Assembly: GCF_900107415.1 (NCBI RefSeq)
Contig: NZ_FNPX01000017.1
Span: 17,394-81,393, forward strand
Direction: 5' to 3'
DNA: 64,000 bases
Source of the DNA: Jannaschia faecimaris
GTDB lineage: Bacteria; Pseudomonadota; Alphaproteobacteria; Rhodobacterales; Rhodobacteraceae
A model generated the notes under the pieces. It was not told where the DNA came from, did not search any database, and saw nothing but the letters and a program-made list of their open reading frames with translations. Both the position numbers and the translations under genes were made by a program. Positions 1 to 11,278 of this stretch are shown piece by piece (position 1 is the stretch's first letter; every line of letters starts with the position of its first letter).

Positions 1-516
1 CATTGTTGCGGGCGCGCAAGCGCGCGCGAGGCCCCCGCCCTTAAGTCGGCTCAGGTTTTGGCGCACGAGATTCATCGCCTTGATATCCAGCCCCGCGCTC
101 AGCAGCAGGCGCGAGACTTCGGCCTTGTCCTCCAATGTCACCTCCGCGACAGGGGCCACGGCCAGTGCGGATCCCCCCCCGGAGATGAGCGCCAGGCAAT
201 GCTGCCCCGCCGTCAGGGCACCCGCGGCCCTGAGCACCGCATCCCCGGCTGCCGCGCTGCCGGCATCGGGCACGGGATGACCGCCCAGCATCACACGCGC
301 GCCAGACAAGTCGACAGCGTTCTCGGGGTTGGTTACAATCAGGCAGTCCGTGCCGGGGAAACGGGCGAGCGCCGCGCGAGCCATTGAAACCGCAGCCTTC
401 CCGATCGAGAGGATCAGGTCGGGCTGCCCGGGACCGCCGAGTGCCGCCGTAACCGCCGCGCCCGGATCAGCCCGCGCCACGCCTGCCTTGAATATTGCAA
501 TCATCTCGTCCCGCAT
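1..516 (-). CDS. glycerate 2-kinase (GckA/TtuD, MOFRL family), C-terminal part cut by window edge
   Basis: The frame opens at ATG 514-516 behind a GGAGGG ribosome site (523-528) and stays open to base 1, giving 172 residues of a protein that usually has about 420. Family motifs seen in order are SIGKAA (about residue 37), TNPENA, GGHPVPD, LISGGGSAL and RQNLSRLKGGGLA. The family phosphorylates D-glycerate with ATP, usually to 2-phosphoglycerate, linking glyoxylate or tartrate breakdown to glycolysis. The protein should be cytosolic. The C-terminal MOFRL domain lies outside the window, so integrity cannot be judged. No operon partner is visible on the upstream side. Confidence 0.88.
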   Translation of the reverse strand, partial: MRDEMIAIFKAGVARADPGAAVTAALGGPGQPDLILSIGKAAVSMARAALARFPGTDCLIVTNPENAVDLSGARVMLGGHPVPDAGSAAAGDAVLRAAGALTAGQHCLALISGGGSALAVAPVAEVTLEDKAEVSRLLLSAGLDIKAMNLVRQNLSRLKGGGLARACAPATM

Positions 517-1162
517 CGCCCACCCTCCGAATTCAGCCTCGCCATCGGTGCCCGTGAGGATGCCAAGGTCAAGCCGATAGACCCGCCCCGCAATCTTCGC
601 TTTCGGATCCCCATTGATCAGATCGGGGAAATGTCCGCCCGGATCTTGGGCGAGTGCTCGGAATCCCTTCCTCGTGCCGATCTCAACGTTGCCCGTGCCC
701 TTAGCTCTTGGGTTCGCGATCCTCAGACTGCCGGAGCAATGGATCTTGCGAACTCCGAGGTATCGCAGCCGCTGCCAAGGTCGGCATTCCAACTGGCCTG
801 CTGAGCAGAATAAGCATGACGACCGGCCTGGATCCGTTGAGGTTGGGGAAATGCCGGTCTACAGCCTGATCGCGGGGTTGCGCCGGGGCACCAGCAGCCC
901 CCCATCTGGGCAATGAGAATTGCGACCAAGAAAGCGTTTGGCTGACCAGGTGAAAGCGTCCGGGGTTGGACCGTTGCAGCCCCGATATTGGAAGGAGGGA
1001 GCCGATCCTCGCGGCAATCCTGAACCCAACAAGGGTTCAGGCATCGGAGTGCATGGGCCTGCCGGGCGGCGGGTCATTATCTGGGTGGCCCTTCGGCTGC
1101 CCAGAGCCCCGACCGGGCCCATGGACCGGGAGCCGAGGGATGCTCCCGGTTCCGGTTTCACG
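517..1162. other. intergenic stretch with an unrecognised coding-like fragment
   Basis: No complete gene is visible. On the plus strand the frame 529-804 (TGA at 802-804) has coding-like composition, with segments such as LRFRIPIDQIGEMSARI and ADLNVARALSSWVRD, but no convincing start or ribosome site. It may be the tail of a lost gene and I do not recognise the family. A perfect 8-bp inverted repeat, ACCGGGAG / CTCCCGGT, sits at 1125-1132 and 1143-1150, just past the stop of the next minus-strand gene. It has no T run, so its role as a terminator is uncertain. Confidence 0.35.
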
Positions 1163-1804
1163 TCATTGCGTCAAGACCGCACGCTGTTCCGGACGCGCTT
1201 CGACAGGCACCATGAGGTGCACGTAGGGCGTGCCGGTCCACATCACGTAGGGGCCATCGGTCTGTATCACTGTTGGTAACCCTTCGAATGCACTGGGATC
1301 AGGCGTGATGATCATGATGTGCGGCCCCTCGACGACCCATTCGTTCTCGGCAGTCGGTTCGCTGGCTGCGGGATCGATGTTGCTGGCTCCGCCATCAGGT
1401 TCGTCACCTGCAAGCATGTAGGCAACGGCCACACGTTCAGCAGTGAAGGGCGTGCCGCCCATCCACGCAGCCATCCAGCGTCGCCACTCGGCATCCATGC
1501 ACATCGGTCCGGCGATTCCTGACGGCGCAGGAAAGCACGTATAGTCGCTCGTTCCTTCCCGCAGGATATTCCCTTCCAAATCAGACACGGTCGCGGTTTC
1601 AAGAATACCCGCAGGAGCGGCGCGCAGGGCGTCGGCGATGAGTGCCTCGGCATCTGGCGCAGATTGGGCGAATGCGGATGTGACCAGACCGGCGCAGGCG
1701 ACGGCTATCCCCGCCGCAGCAGGAATGCCGTAAAGCATCCTCGGCACGCGGTTGGCCGACCGGGAGGTATGGGCGTGGCGAAGTGACATCATGTGCGAAA
1801 GCAT
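1163..1804 (-). CDS. exported protein of unknown function
   Basis: 213 residues. The start at ATG 1804 is supported by an AGGAGA ribosome site 7 bases upstream. The N-terminus is basic and is followed by a hydrophobic stretch from about residue 25 (YGIPAAAGIAVACAGLV) ending in AFAQ, which fits a Sec signal peptide with a long n-region. The mature part is acidic and keeps two cysteines near FPAPSG and PMCMDAEW. It has the tail motifs GPHIMIITPDP and GPYVMWTGTPYVHLMVPV, which look like a conserved beta-rich domain. No catalytic motif is recognised. It stands alone, 127 bases downstream of the HxlR regulator gene on the same strand. Confidence 0.7.
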   Translation of the reverse strand: MLSHMMSLRHAHTSRSANRVPRMLYGIPAAAGIAVACAGLVTSAFAQSAPDAEALIADALRAAPAGILETATVSDLEGNILREGTSDYTCFPAPSGIAGPMCMDAEWRRWMAAWMGGTPFTAERVAVAYMLAGDEPDGGASNIDPAASEPTAENEWVVEGPHIMIITPDPSAFEGLPTVIQTDGPYVMWTGTPYVHLMVPVEARPEQRAVLTQ

Positions 1805-1932
1805 ATCGAATCTCCTTCAAGCAGTTGCTCGCCTGTCCGTCTTGGTATGGCGAGGCTTACTTGAGGGTGCCGCGACAAACCGCTGCACGATAGTACAGAA
1901 ACTGGACTGCAAACCGCGTTCGGGGTTTGAAG

Positions 1933-2625
1933 TCAGTGCACCAGTTTCGCCTGCGCCGCGAACGGACTGAGCCCCAGCCAGCTTTGCATCGCGCGGGCGA
2001 TGTTGGGATCGCCATCAAGCTCGATCCGGTCGCGCGCGTCCGAAACGCTGGTAAGCCCCATCCAGATGGCAGTCATCGTGCGCAGGTCGGTCGTCACGAA
2101 AAGGTCGACATCGTAACCCGGATCGGTCGAACACAGATCGACCCCGACCGCGGGGTCCACGACCAGCCACCAATCGCGGCGGCCTTCGGTCAGTTCGGGA
2201 TACCTGAAGTTGACCACGGTCCGGCGTGCGGGCATGGGCGACGGGTCAAGATTACGGCGCATGTCCCACATAAGAAGCGATGGATCGAGGTTCTTCAACG
2301 TCGCTTGGGTTTCGATCCACTTTTGCCCCCAAAGCCCGAATGCCTCGACCACGGATTTCAGATCTCGTCCCGCTTCTGTCAGGCGATAGTCATGCACGCC
2401 CGGATCCTCGGGTGCGGGCGTACGGGTTATGACCCCGGCGGCCTCGAGCTCCTTCAAACGCTGTGACAATAGGCTTGGCGACATGCGCGGCACGCCTCGG
2501 CGCAGGTCGTTAAACCGGGTAGAGCCGGCCACCATTTCGCGCACCAGAACCATGGTCCAGCGCGTGCATAGCATTTCTGCCGCCATCGCGACCGGACAGA
2601 ATTGTCCGTAACTCCCTCGTGTCAT
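1933..2625 (-). CDS. HxlR-family winged-helix regulator with C-terminal SCP2-like domain
   Basis: 230 residues from ATG 2625; a longer frame to 2676 exists but adds an untypical tail. Residues 1-100 carry the HxlR signature: CPVAMAAEML, RWTMVLVREM, FNDLRRGVPRMSPSLLSQRLKELEAAG and a wing ending YRLTEAG. The C-terminal 120 residues, with WWLVVDP and DLFVTTDLRTMTAIWMG, resemble an SCP2/sterol-carrier-like ligand-binding fold found in some HxlR proteins. It is divergent from the flavin oxidase gene at 2786. HxlR proteins often control a divergently placed redox enzyme gene, so it is the likely regulator of that gene (inference). Confidence 0.85.
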   Translation of the reverse strand: MTRGSYGQFCPVAMAAEMLCTRWTMVLVREMVAGSTRFNDLRRGVPRMSPSLLSQRLKELEAAGVITRTPAPEDPGVHDYRLTEAGRDLKSVVEAFGLWGQKWIETQATLKNLDPSLLMWDMRRNLDPSPMPARRTVVNFRYPELTEGRRDWWLVVDPAVGVDLCSTDPGYDVDLFVTTDLRTMTAIWMGLTSVSDARDRIELDGDPNIARAMQSWLGLSPFAAQAKLVH

Positions 2626-2688
2626 TGCCCCAACCCTTCGCAACAATCTAACCATCAGATGGCCACAGCCTAGCACGAACGGCCCCGA

Positions 2689-2709
2689 ACCGGCAGCAAA
2701 AGAGCCGGT
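2689..2709. promoter_or_regulatory. inverted repeat in divergent promoter region, candidate HxlR operator
   Basis: ACCGGC (2689-2694) and GCCGGT (2704-2709) are perfect 6-base arms around a 9-base spacer. They lie in the 160-base gap between the divergent regulator (starts 2625) and oxidase (starts 2786). Position and symmetry fit an operator; no protein-binding evidence exists. Confidence 0.35.
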
Positions 2710-2785
2710 ACAGTTTCATGACTAGCCAGAATGCGAGCAAGGGCGCAGCCTTGAACGTAAGGAAACCCTTATCGGAGCGCGCGTC

Positions 2786-4225
2786 ATGACCCTGACCATG
2801 AAGACATTTAACGGAACAGCCATCGACATCCCGAATGGCAAACTGACGAGCCTCCAGTCGTCACTTCGCGGCAAGTTGATCAACAAAGCCGACGCAGGTT
2901 ATGACGATGCCCGGTCGCTTTGGAACGGCATGATCGATCGACGCCCCGGCCTGATCATATCCGCGCAGGACACGAACGACATCCGGCTTGCGGTGAACTT
3001 TGCGCGTGAGAACGGCCTGTTGCTGGCCGTAAAAAGTGGTGGGCACCAGATCGCGGGACATGCCGTGGCTGACGGTGCTCTTCTGCTGAACCTGTCTGAG
3101 ATGCGGGGTGTCCATGTGGATGCCGATAAGGCGACCGCAAAGGTTGAACCGGGCTGCCTGCTGTCCGACGTGGATCAGGAAACCCAGCGTTATGGTCTTG
3201 CCGTGCCGCTGGGCATCAATTCAACGACCGGCGTCGCCGGCCTGACGCTTGGTGGCGGTTTTGGCTGGATCACCGGCAAGCACGGTCTGACCATCGACAA
3301 CCTGTTGTCGGCCGAGGTTATCTGCGCCGATGGCGAGGTGCGCGTTGCAAGCGCCACGCAGCACGCCGACCTGTTCTGGGCCATCCGCGGGGGCGGCGGC
3401 AATTTTGGTGTCGTCTCATCTTTTGAATTTGCGCTGCATCCGATCGGACCCGAAGTCTTGTCCGGCCTTATCGTGCATCCGCTGGCCGACGCACGTGGTC
3501 TGTTGCAAAGCTATCGTGACATCTGCGCGCGCGCCCCTGACGAGCTTACAATATGGGCGGTCATGCGACAGGCCCCCCCGCTGCCGTTCATTCCCGAAGA
3601 CTGGCACGGCAAGGAGGTCCTGATCTTTGCTGCTTGCTATGCTGGCGACATGAAAGACGGCGAGAAGGCGCTGGAGGAGTTGCGTGATCTCGGCAATCCG
3701 CTCGCCGACGTGATCGGCCCGCACCCCTATGCGGGGTGGCAACAAGCATTCGATCCCCTTTTGACGCCCGGTGCGCGCAATTACTGGAAAAGCAATGATT
3801 TTCTGAAACTCACGGATGGGGTCATCGACAGCACTCTTGCCGCGGTTGTTGACCTTCCCGACCCACAATCCGAGATATTCATCGCCCACCTGGGCGGCGC
3901 GATGGCAAGGGTTGACCCCGCGGCGACTCCGTTCCCGCAGCGCAAGCGGCATTTCGTCATGAACGTCCATACGCGGTGGTCGGAACCGGCAAAGGATCAG
4001 ACCTGCATCGCCTGGGCCCGGGCCCTTTTCGACCGCACGGCACCCGATGCGGCGGGCAGTGTCTATGTCAACTTCATGCCGTCCGACGACGACGGCCGGA
4101 TGCAGGAAGCCTATGGCCCCAACATTGAGAAGCTGCGCAGGATCAAGGCCGAGTATGACCCGAAGAACCTGTTCCGCCTGAACCACAACATCAATGTGGA
4201 GGCATCTGAGAAGTTGGCGACGTGA
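2786..4225 (+). CDS. FAD-linked oxidase, berberine-bridge-enzyme type
   Basis: 479 residues, the usual length for this family. The FAD-binding domain (about 50-220) contains SGGHQIAGHA; His87 in SGGH is the expected attachment point for FAD. LGGGFGWITGKHGLTIDN and the C-terminal berberine/BBE segment (YVNFMPSDD, YDPKNLFRLNHN) follow. The loop that carries a second FAD-binding cysteine in bicovalent members reads LGINSTTG here, with no cysteine, so single attachment is predicted. Such enzymes oxidise sugars, alcohols or secondary metabolites using oxygen. ATG 2786 has a GGAG about 8 bases upstream; ATG 2798 is an alternative. No signal peptide is seen, so it is probably cytosolic. Confidence 0.88.
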   Translation: MTLTMKTFNGTAIDIPNGKLTSLQSSLRGKLINKADAGYDDARSLWNGMIDRRPGLIISAQDTNDIRLAVNFARENGLLLAVKSGGHQIAGHAVADGALLLNLSEMRGVHVDADKATAKVEPGCLLSDVDQETQRYGLAVPLGINSTTGVAGLTLGGGFGWITGKHGLTIDNLLSAEVICADGEVRVASATQHADLFWAIRGGGGNFGVVSSFEFALHPIGPEVLSGLIVHPLADARGLLQSYRDICARAPDELTIWAVMRQAPPLPFIPEDWHGKEVLIFAACYAGDMKDGEKALEELRDLGNPLADVIGPHPYAGWQQAFDPLLTPGARNYWKSNDFLKLTDGVIDSTLAAVVDLPDPQSEIFIAHLGGAMARVDPAATPFPQRKRHFVMNVHTRWSEPAKDQTCIAWARALFDRTAPDAAGSVYVNFMPSDDDGRMQEAYGPNIEKLRRIKAEYDPKNLFRLNHNINVEASEKLAT

Positions 4226-4707
4226 CGCCCTGTGCCGTTCGTCGGATGCACGCCCGGCGGCGGTGCCGACTAAACGCCGATGATCAAGGTTAAACGCTTT
4301 CGCTCAACATTCTCATATGGCCATTTGGGGTGAAGACTTAATGACCAAGCATGCCACCAGATATGCCGACATGCTCCGCGTCATAGCCACAATCCCGCCG
4401 CACCGCTGGCCGCCATCTACGTGAACAGGGGTGCGGGCGGAAAGGTCAACGGCGAAATCCTCGCGCGCAAAGCCATCGCCGTGCGTAGTACTGCAATTAC
4501 CGCGCAATGTGCGGTGGTGAAGGCGATACGTACGATCCCCGTGCCAAAGACCGCTGACCAAAGAAACGCCAGTGCGACGAAGACAGGGAAGACACTGGCG
4601 GCGCTCCACGCGAAGGCGACCATTGTGCGCGGCCCGTCGGGCAAACCAGGGTCCGTCAGCACCGCCGCGCTTTCTTTTGTCCCCCGACAAAGACGTGGGC
4701 TACGGCC
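4226..4707. other. decayed region; possible membrane-protein fragment
   Basis: No intact gene is supported here. On the minus strand the frame 4417-4662 encodes about 81 residues with two hydrophobic segments (SAASVFPVFVALAFLWSAVFG, then AFTTAHCAVIAVLRTA), which could be a leftover of a small membrane protein. There is no clear ribosome site and no family match I can name. It directly follows the NADH-dehydrogenase-like remnant at 4708, so both may be parts of one degraded locus. Confidence 0.3.
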
Positions 4708-5430
4708 TTAACGGCCACCGAGGATCGTACTGCATATTTGCGCGCGCCCCTGGCTCGGGCTGGGTGGATAGATGCATTGCATATTGATTAACGCCTTCAT
4801 CGCCGTCCCCTCGGCGCGGGTCTTGCCGATCTGGCGGTTCCAAACGTTGGTGAAGACAGCCCCGTAGGACCCAAGATCGACGCGTGTCGCGTAGAACGGC
4901 TGCGCGTAGGCCACGGGCGACAATCCGAGAAGATCGTGCACCGCGTTCCGACTTGCGGCGACACCCATCAGGATCGCGTGCTGGAAAGGTATGCGTATGG
5001 GATGATCGGGCTCGGTGAGGCCACGCGCCAGATCACCCGAGGCATAGATCAACGGGTGCCTTTCGCCACGCAGAAACGCATCGACGTGCAGACGGCCCGC
5101 CGCATCAAGGACGCTGTGAAAGAAGAGGCTCTCGGCCCCGTCTTGAAAATCACTGTTCGGGCGGCGAGATGCTGACCGTCGCTCAGCGCGATCGCATCTG
5201 TCTTTAAACGCGTCGGCGCGACACAGGGCATGAAGGTCCCGACGGCCTCCGCCAACGCGGCAGCGATGTGCTTGGCAAGGGTGTCCCTAGTGACGCACCG
5301 GGTACCGTTCCACGATCACTCAGTCCAAGTCAGATGCCATCGCCCAACCGCTTCCGAAACTTGGTGACAATTTCCAGCCCGGTGAAGCTTGCCCCCCACA
5401 CAACGACAGTACCCACAGCGGCACCAACAT
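4708..5430 (-). pseudogene. remnant of a type II NADH dehydrogenase-like FAD oxidoreductase
   Basis: Pieces of the family appear in order but in different frames on the minus strand. Near 5350-5420 is GTVVVWGASFTGLEIVTKF, matching the NAD-binding Rossmann motif. Near 5160-5200 is LSDGQHLAARTVIFKTG. At 4790-5052 one frame reads IYASGDLARG, FQHAILMGVAASRNAVHDLLG, RVDLGSYGAVFTNVWNRQ and ends near MQCIYPP, the typical NDH-2 tail. At least two frameshifts separate them and no N-terminal FAD motif was found. The gene is broken and truncated. NDH-2 enzymes pass electrons from NADH to quinone at the membrane. Confidence 0.6.
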
Positions 5431-6107
5431 CGTGTCGTCGGTGCCTTCACAAAGTCGCGGACAAATGCACATCTGGTCCGTGTCCGAGACGGGCGTGATC
5501 CCGGAAACGTTGCTCCCGGGCAGGAACCGTTCGACCGCAGCCGACATCGCCACCCACACGCCGGCAAATCCGCCCTCCACCGGTTTCCGGCAACCCGACA
5601 AGATCGGGCAATCGCTGGACGGCCCGGTCTTTCACCGCAACCAGGGGCTGTATTCACCAACGGAATTCGGTGCAGAGATCGTGCTGGCCGCAGGGCGGAT
5701 GGAGCAGGAAACCGCGCGGATCACCCGGCGCGACTGGACGTGATCAACCGCTGAGCGGAACCGTCTCGATCACTGCGACCAAGGCCTTTGCACCGTTCTT
5801 TTTGGCCGTCATCTGGCTGGCATCGGGGCTGCGCATTCATGTCCTGTCCGGAGAACAGGTACTGAGCCTTGCAGCCCGCGATTCCGATCTTGCCATCCGT
5901 CGCGCACAACTTTGGCGAGCTCTGGATCGTCTGCCACAAGACCTTAGCCATGGTGCAGAATATCGCTCAGGGGCATCCCAGAAGCGACAGGGCCGCGCAG
6001 CGCAGGAGCGCCGAAAGTGACAAGGAACAAACCACGCCCAAACGATGAAAGTGCTAACTAAGTGACAAACCGCCGGGGCCAGTTTTCGCCGACCCCGGCT
6101 AAGTCAT
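5431..6107. other. stretch without a supportable gene
   Basis: Only short overlapping frames occur. A plus-strand frame ending at 5743 (with TGFRQPDKIGQSLDG and SPTEFGAEIVLAAGRM) reads like a protein tail, but it overlaps the NADH-dehydrogenase remnant and has no good start. The frames at 5670-6020 (plus) and 5721-5951 (minus) show no recognisable motif. The simplest reading is degraded sequence between the flavin oxidase and the tRNA gene. Confidence 0.35.
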
Positions 6108-6192
6108 TGGTGCGGGTGAAGGGACTCGAACCCCCACGCCTTGCGGCGCCAGAACCTAAATCTGGTGCGTCTACCAGTTCCGCCACACCCGC
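6108..6192 (-). tRNA. tRNA-Leu (anticodon TAG)
   Basis: On the minus strand an 85-base cloverleaf runs from GCGGGTG (5' acceptor) to CACCCGC plus A and an encoded CCA (6108-6110). The anticodon arm is CCAGA-TTTAGGT-TCTGG with anticodon TAG, which reads CUN leucine codons. The long variable arm (GCGCCGCAAGGCGT region) is the class II feature expected for tRNA-Leu, and the T arm reads GGGTTCGAGTCCC. All stems pair. Confidence 0.97.
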
Positions 6193-6324
6193 TCTCCGCA
6201 GGACGTAGCATCCCACCCTGAGACTGAAAAGGGTCTAAAAGAGTCCCGGTTTCTGCCCAGATCGTGCCCCAATTGGCCGTCACTAAGGGATATCGCCCGG
6301 AAACCAATAGTCAGGATCACTGCC

Positions 6325-6834
6325 ATGACCGTCCAGCTTCGCCAGAATGCCGAAACGTTGACTGCGCATGCCGCAGCTTGCGTGAACCTGCGTCCTGTCA
6401 GGGGCGGCATCGCACGTGGAACCGTGGTCTTGACCGGCAAAGGTGAAGTCGCCGTTGAAAACCTCAAAGTCGGTGACCGTGTCATTACGCGCGAACGTGG
6501 TATTGCCGTTATAAAGGCGATCAACAGCATGGCCTCGCCTGCCTGCATGATCCGCGCTGACAGCCTGGGCCTTGGTCGCCCCGAGCGGGATACGACCGTC
6601 GCCTACGACCAGCATGTCATGCTGCGAGACTGGCGCGCCGAGACGCTTTTTGATTGCGACGTTGCGCTGGTCCCGGCCCGACGTCTTGCCGACGGAAAGC
6701 AGATCGCCGCACTTGGCGATACGGACTTCTTCCGCCTCGACTTCGGCAAGCCGCTGACTATCTACGCCAACGGCCTGGAGGCTCCCACGGGTCGCACCGA
6801 AGCTGGCGTTGTCGAAATAACCGACGAAGACTGA
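6325..6834 (+). CDS. Hint (hedgehog/intein)-domain protein, first of a pair
   Basis: 169 residues, almost all one Hint-2 type domain: GTVVLTGKGEVAVENLKVGD, ITRERGIAVIKAI, a middle ADSLGLGRPERDTTVAYDQHVML segment resembling the block with the conserved His, and the strand TIYANGLEA. Intact Hint domains begin with a catalytic Cys or Ser just before the GT(R/L)I-like strand. Here that place reads GGIARGT, so self-cleavage is unlikely. The gene is followed by a terminator and then by a paralogue at 7062. ATG 6325 has an AGGA-like site about 10 bases upstream. The role is unknown; related domains occur at the ends of secreted calcium-binding proteins in this family of bacteria. Confidence 0.78.
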   Translation: MTVQLRQNAETLTAHAAACVNLRPVRGGIARGTVVLTGKGEVAVENLKVGDRVITRERGIAVIKAINSMASPACMIRADSLGLGRPERDTTVAYDQHVMLRDWRAETLFDCDVALVPARRLADGKQIAALGDTDFFRLDFGKPLTIYANGLEAPTGRTEAGVVEITDED

Positions 6835-6836
6835 CT

Positions 6837-6920
6837 CCCAAACGTGTAAACCGGCTCTGCTGATCCGGACGCTTGATATCGCTTGAAGAACCTGAATGCG
6901 GACGCGTTTGGGTTTTTTTT
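6837..6920 (+). terminator. putative terminator after the first Hint gene, long apical loop
   Basis: CCCAAACG (6837-6844) pairs perfectly with CGTTTGGG (6905-6912), and eight T residues follow at 6913-6920. The 60-base loop between the arms is unusually long. The T run directly after a perfect stem, starting 3 bases past the stop codon, makes termination likely. Confidence 0.55.
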
Positions 6921-7061
6921 ATGTCAAAATTGCGTTCATTAACGATTTCGCAACACTTTTGACTGCAAAAATCAAGTTCCGGATCAGAAACCTGATGCGC
7001 GCCTGCAGGCGGCTGACCTATCGTTTTGGGATAATTAGCGTCCAAACGCGCGAGCAGACTT

Positions 7062-7555
7062 ATGACATTGATGCCCCCCTCAGCCTCGCCGCTTGGCGCA
7101 CCGGTGCTGCCCGACAGCAGCTTACGACACGCCATTCCCGCCGGTAGCCGCGTGCTGATGTCCCAAGGCGAAGCACCGATTGAAACGTTGGTCCCCGGCG
7201 ACCGCATCATCACCCGTGACCACGGCATGACCGCCATCCGCGACCTGATCCGTCTTGACGTGGAACCCGGCACAATGATGATCCGGATCCCGCTGAATGC
7301 CTTGGGAATCGGCAAGCCTGATCGCGACGTGATGCTGCTGCCAGACCAACCGGTCGTGCTGCGCAATTGGCGGGCGCGGACGATTTTTCGCGCGAAGGAG
7401 GCGCGCGTCGCCGCGCAGCGCCTGATCGACGGCAGCGTCATACGCCCCGTTCCCTTCGCGGGTGGCCCAGTGTGGTGCATTGTGCTCGACCGGCCGTCGG
7501 CAATCTACGTTGACGGGTTGGAGTTGGTATCGGGCGCGAAGGACGCCATGATCGC

Positions 7556-7559
<4 letters not shown>
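7062..7559 (+). CDS. Hint-domain protein, second of a pair
   Basis: 165 residues with the same order of motifs as the protein encoded at 6325: IPAGSRVLMSQGEAPIETLVPGD, IITRDHGMTAIRDL, LNALGIGKPDRDVMLLPDQPVVLRNWRART and SAIYVDGLEL. The usual catalytic Cys/Ser before the first strand is absent (HAIPAGS), and the LPDQPVVL block has Pro where the sister gene has His (YDQHVML), so it is further from an active form. It was probably produced by duplication. Its TAG stop shares the CTAG at 7556-7559 with the convergent nnr gene. No signal peptide is seen. Confidence 0.76.
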
Positions 7560-9646
<2,087 letters not shown>

Positions 9647-9686
9647 ACCACCAAATACACGTTTTTACCAAGGGAAAGGGATCTTC

Positions 9687-11090
9687 ATGGCAAATGCCCT
9701 GATCAAGCTCATCGAGGACGAAGACATCGAGTATGTCGACATCCGCTTTACCGACCCACGTGGCAAGCTGCAGCACGTGACCGTTGTCGCGGACCTGGTC
9801 GACGAGGACTTCATTGAGGAAGGCTTTATGTTCGACGGCTCGTCGATCGCTGGCTGGAAGTCGATCGAAGCCTCCGACATGAAGCTGATGCTGGACGTCG
9901 ACAGCGCCTACATCGACCCGTTCTATGCCGAAAAAACCGTCTGTGTGCATTGCTCGGTCGTCGAGCCCGACACGAACGAGCCCTACGACCGTGACCCGCG
10001 CGGCACCGCCGAAAAGGCCGAGGCCTATCTGATTTCGTCGGGAATCGGCGATAAGTTCTTCTGCGGACCGGAAGCCGAATTCTTCCTGTTCGACGACGTC
10101 CGTTTCTCGAACTCCATGAACAAGGTCGGCTTCGAAGTCGACGCGGCCGACGCCGCATGGAACACGGGCACCGAATATGAAATGGGCAATATGGGCCACC
10201 GTCCCGGCGTCAAGGGCGGTTACTTCCCCGTGAACCCGACCGATGCCGCCCAGGATCTGCGCTCCGAGATGCTCTCGACCATGAAGCGCATCGGCATGAA
10301 GGTCGACAAACACCACCACGAGGTGGCGTCGTGCCAGCACGAGCTGGGTCTCATCTTCGGCACGCTGACCAAGCAGGCCGATGAGTTGCAGAAGTACAAG
10401 TACGTTATTCACAACGTGGCCCATGCCTATGGCAAGTCGGCCACCTTCATGCCCAAGCCCATCGCGGGCGATAACGGCACCGGCATGCACGTGAACATGT
10501 CGATCTGGAAAGACGGCAAGCCGCTCTTCGCCGGGGACCAATATGCGGACCTGTCAAATGAAGCGCTGTACTTTATCGGCGGCATCCTGAAGCACGCGAA
10601 GGCCCTGAACGCCTTCACGAACCCCTCGACCAATTCATACAAGCGCCTGATCCCGGGCTTCGAAGCGCCTGTTCTGCGCGCCTACTCGGCCCGTAACCGT
10701 TCGGGCTGCGTCCGCATCCCGTGGACCGAGTCGCCCAAGGCCAAGCGCGTCGAGGCCCGCTTCCCCGATCCGTCGGCCAACCCCTATCTGTGCTTTGCGG
10801 CGCTGATGATGGCGGGCTTGGACGGGATCAAGAACAAGATCCACCCCGGTGAGCCGTCGGACAAGGACCTGTACGACCTGCCCCCCGAGGAGTTGGCGAC
10901 CATCCCGACCGTTTGCGGCTCCCTCCGGGAAGCGCTGGACGAGCTGGAAAAGGATCACGACTTCCTGCTGGCCGGCGATGTGTTCACCAAGGACCAGATC
11001 GAGGGTTACGCCGCGATCAAGTGGGAAGAGGTTTACGCCTACGAGCACACACCCCACCCGATCGAGTACCAGATGTACTACTCCTGCTGA
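9687..11090 (+). CDS. glnA: type I glutamine synthetase
   Basis: 467 residues from ATG 9687; GGGAAAGGG lies just upstream. It joins ammonia to glutamate with ATP in the cytosol, as a dodecamer. Key segments are [21 protein letters not shown] (metal ligands), [12 protein letters not shown], the ATP site [31 protein letters not shown], and the adenylylation site Tyr396 in [11 protein letters not shown]. The adenylylation tyrosine and the upstream glnB indicate classic PII-controlled regulation. Confidence 0.98.
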   Translation: MANALIKLIEDEDIEYVDIRFTDPRGKLQHVTVVADLVDEDFIEEGFMFDGSSIAGWKSIEASDMKLMLDVDSAYIDPFYAEKTVCVHCSVVEPDTNEPYDRDPRGTAEKAEAYLISSGIGDKFFCGPEAEFFLFDDVRFSNSMNKVGFEVDAADAAWNTGTEYEMGNMGHRPGVKGGYFPVNPTDAAQDLRSEMLSTMKRIGMKVDKHHHEVASCQHELGLIFGTLTKQADELQKYKYVIHNVAHAYGKSATFMPKPIAGDNGTGMHVNMSIWKDGKPLFAGDQYADLSNEALYFIGGILKHAKALNAFTNPSTNSYKRLIPGFEAPVLRAYSARNRSGCVRIPWTESPKAKRVEARFPDPSANPYLCFAALMMAGLDGIKNKIHPGEPSDKDLYDLPPEELATIPTVCGSLREALDELEKDHDFLLAGDVFTKDQIEGYAAIKWEEVYAYEHTPHPIEYQMYYSC

Positions 11091-11097
11091 CCGACAG

Positions 11098-11114
11098 GGG
11101 GCGGCATCCGCCCC
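11098..11114 (+). terminator. hairpin directly after glnA
   Basis: GGGGCGG (11098-11104) pairs with CCGCCCC (11108-11114) around a CAT loop, 7 bases after the glnA stop. It lacks a T run and may stabilise the mRNA or pause transcription before the stronger hairpin at 11152. Confidence 0.5.
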
Positions 11115-11151
11115 TCCCCGCATTGGCTAACGTCGCTCAGGTCAAAACTGC

Positions 11152-11177
11152 AAGGGCGGCCCTCAGGGGCCGCCTTT
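11152..11177 (+). terminator. intrinsic terminator of glnB-glnA
   Basis: An 11-base stem (11152-11162 with 11167-11177, core GGCGGCC / GGCCGCC plus flanking A-T pairs) with a TCAG loop ends in TTT. Its place 62 bases past glnA and before pcaC fits the end of the glnB-glnA transcript. Confidence 0.75.
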
Positions 11178-11278
11178 CGCGTTCCGGAGGCAGTTGCTCT
11201 GCCGCCATGACAAACCTCCCGAATGCGGGTCCCGCGATTTTCCTTGCCCCCATCCCGCCCCGCGGCTTTCATACGTGC

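Noticed and set aside
4421..4711. 96-codon plus-strand ORF
   Set aside because: It has no ribosome site or recognisable motif and overlaps hydrophobic frames on the other strand in an apparently degraded region.
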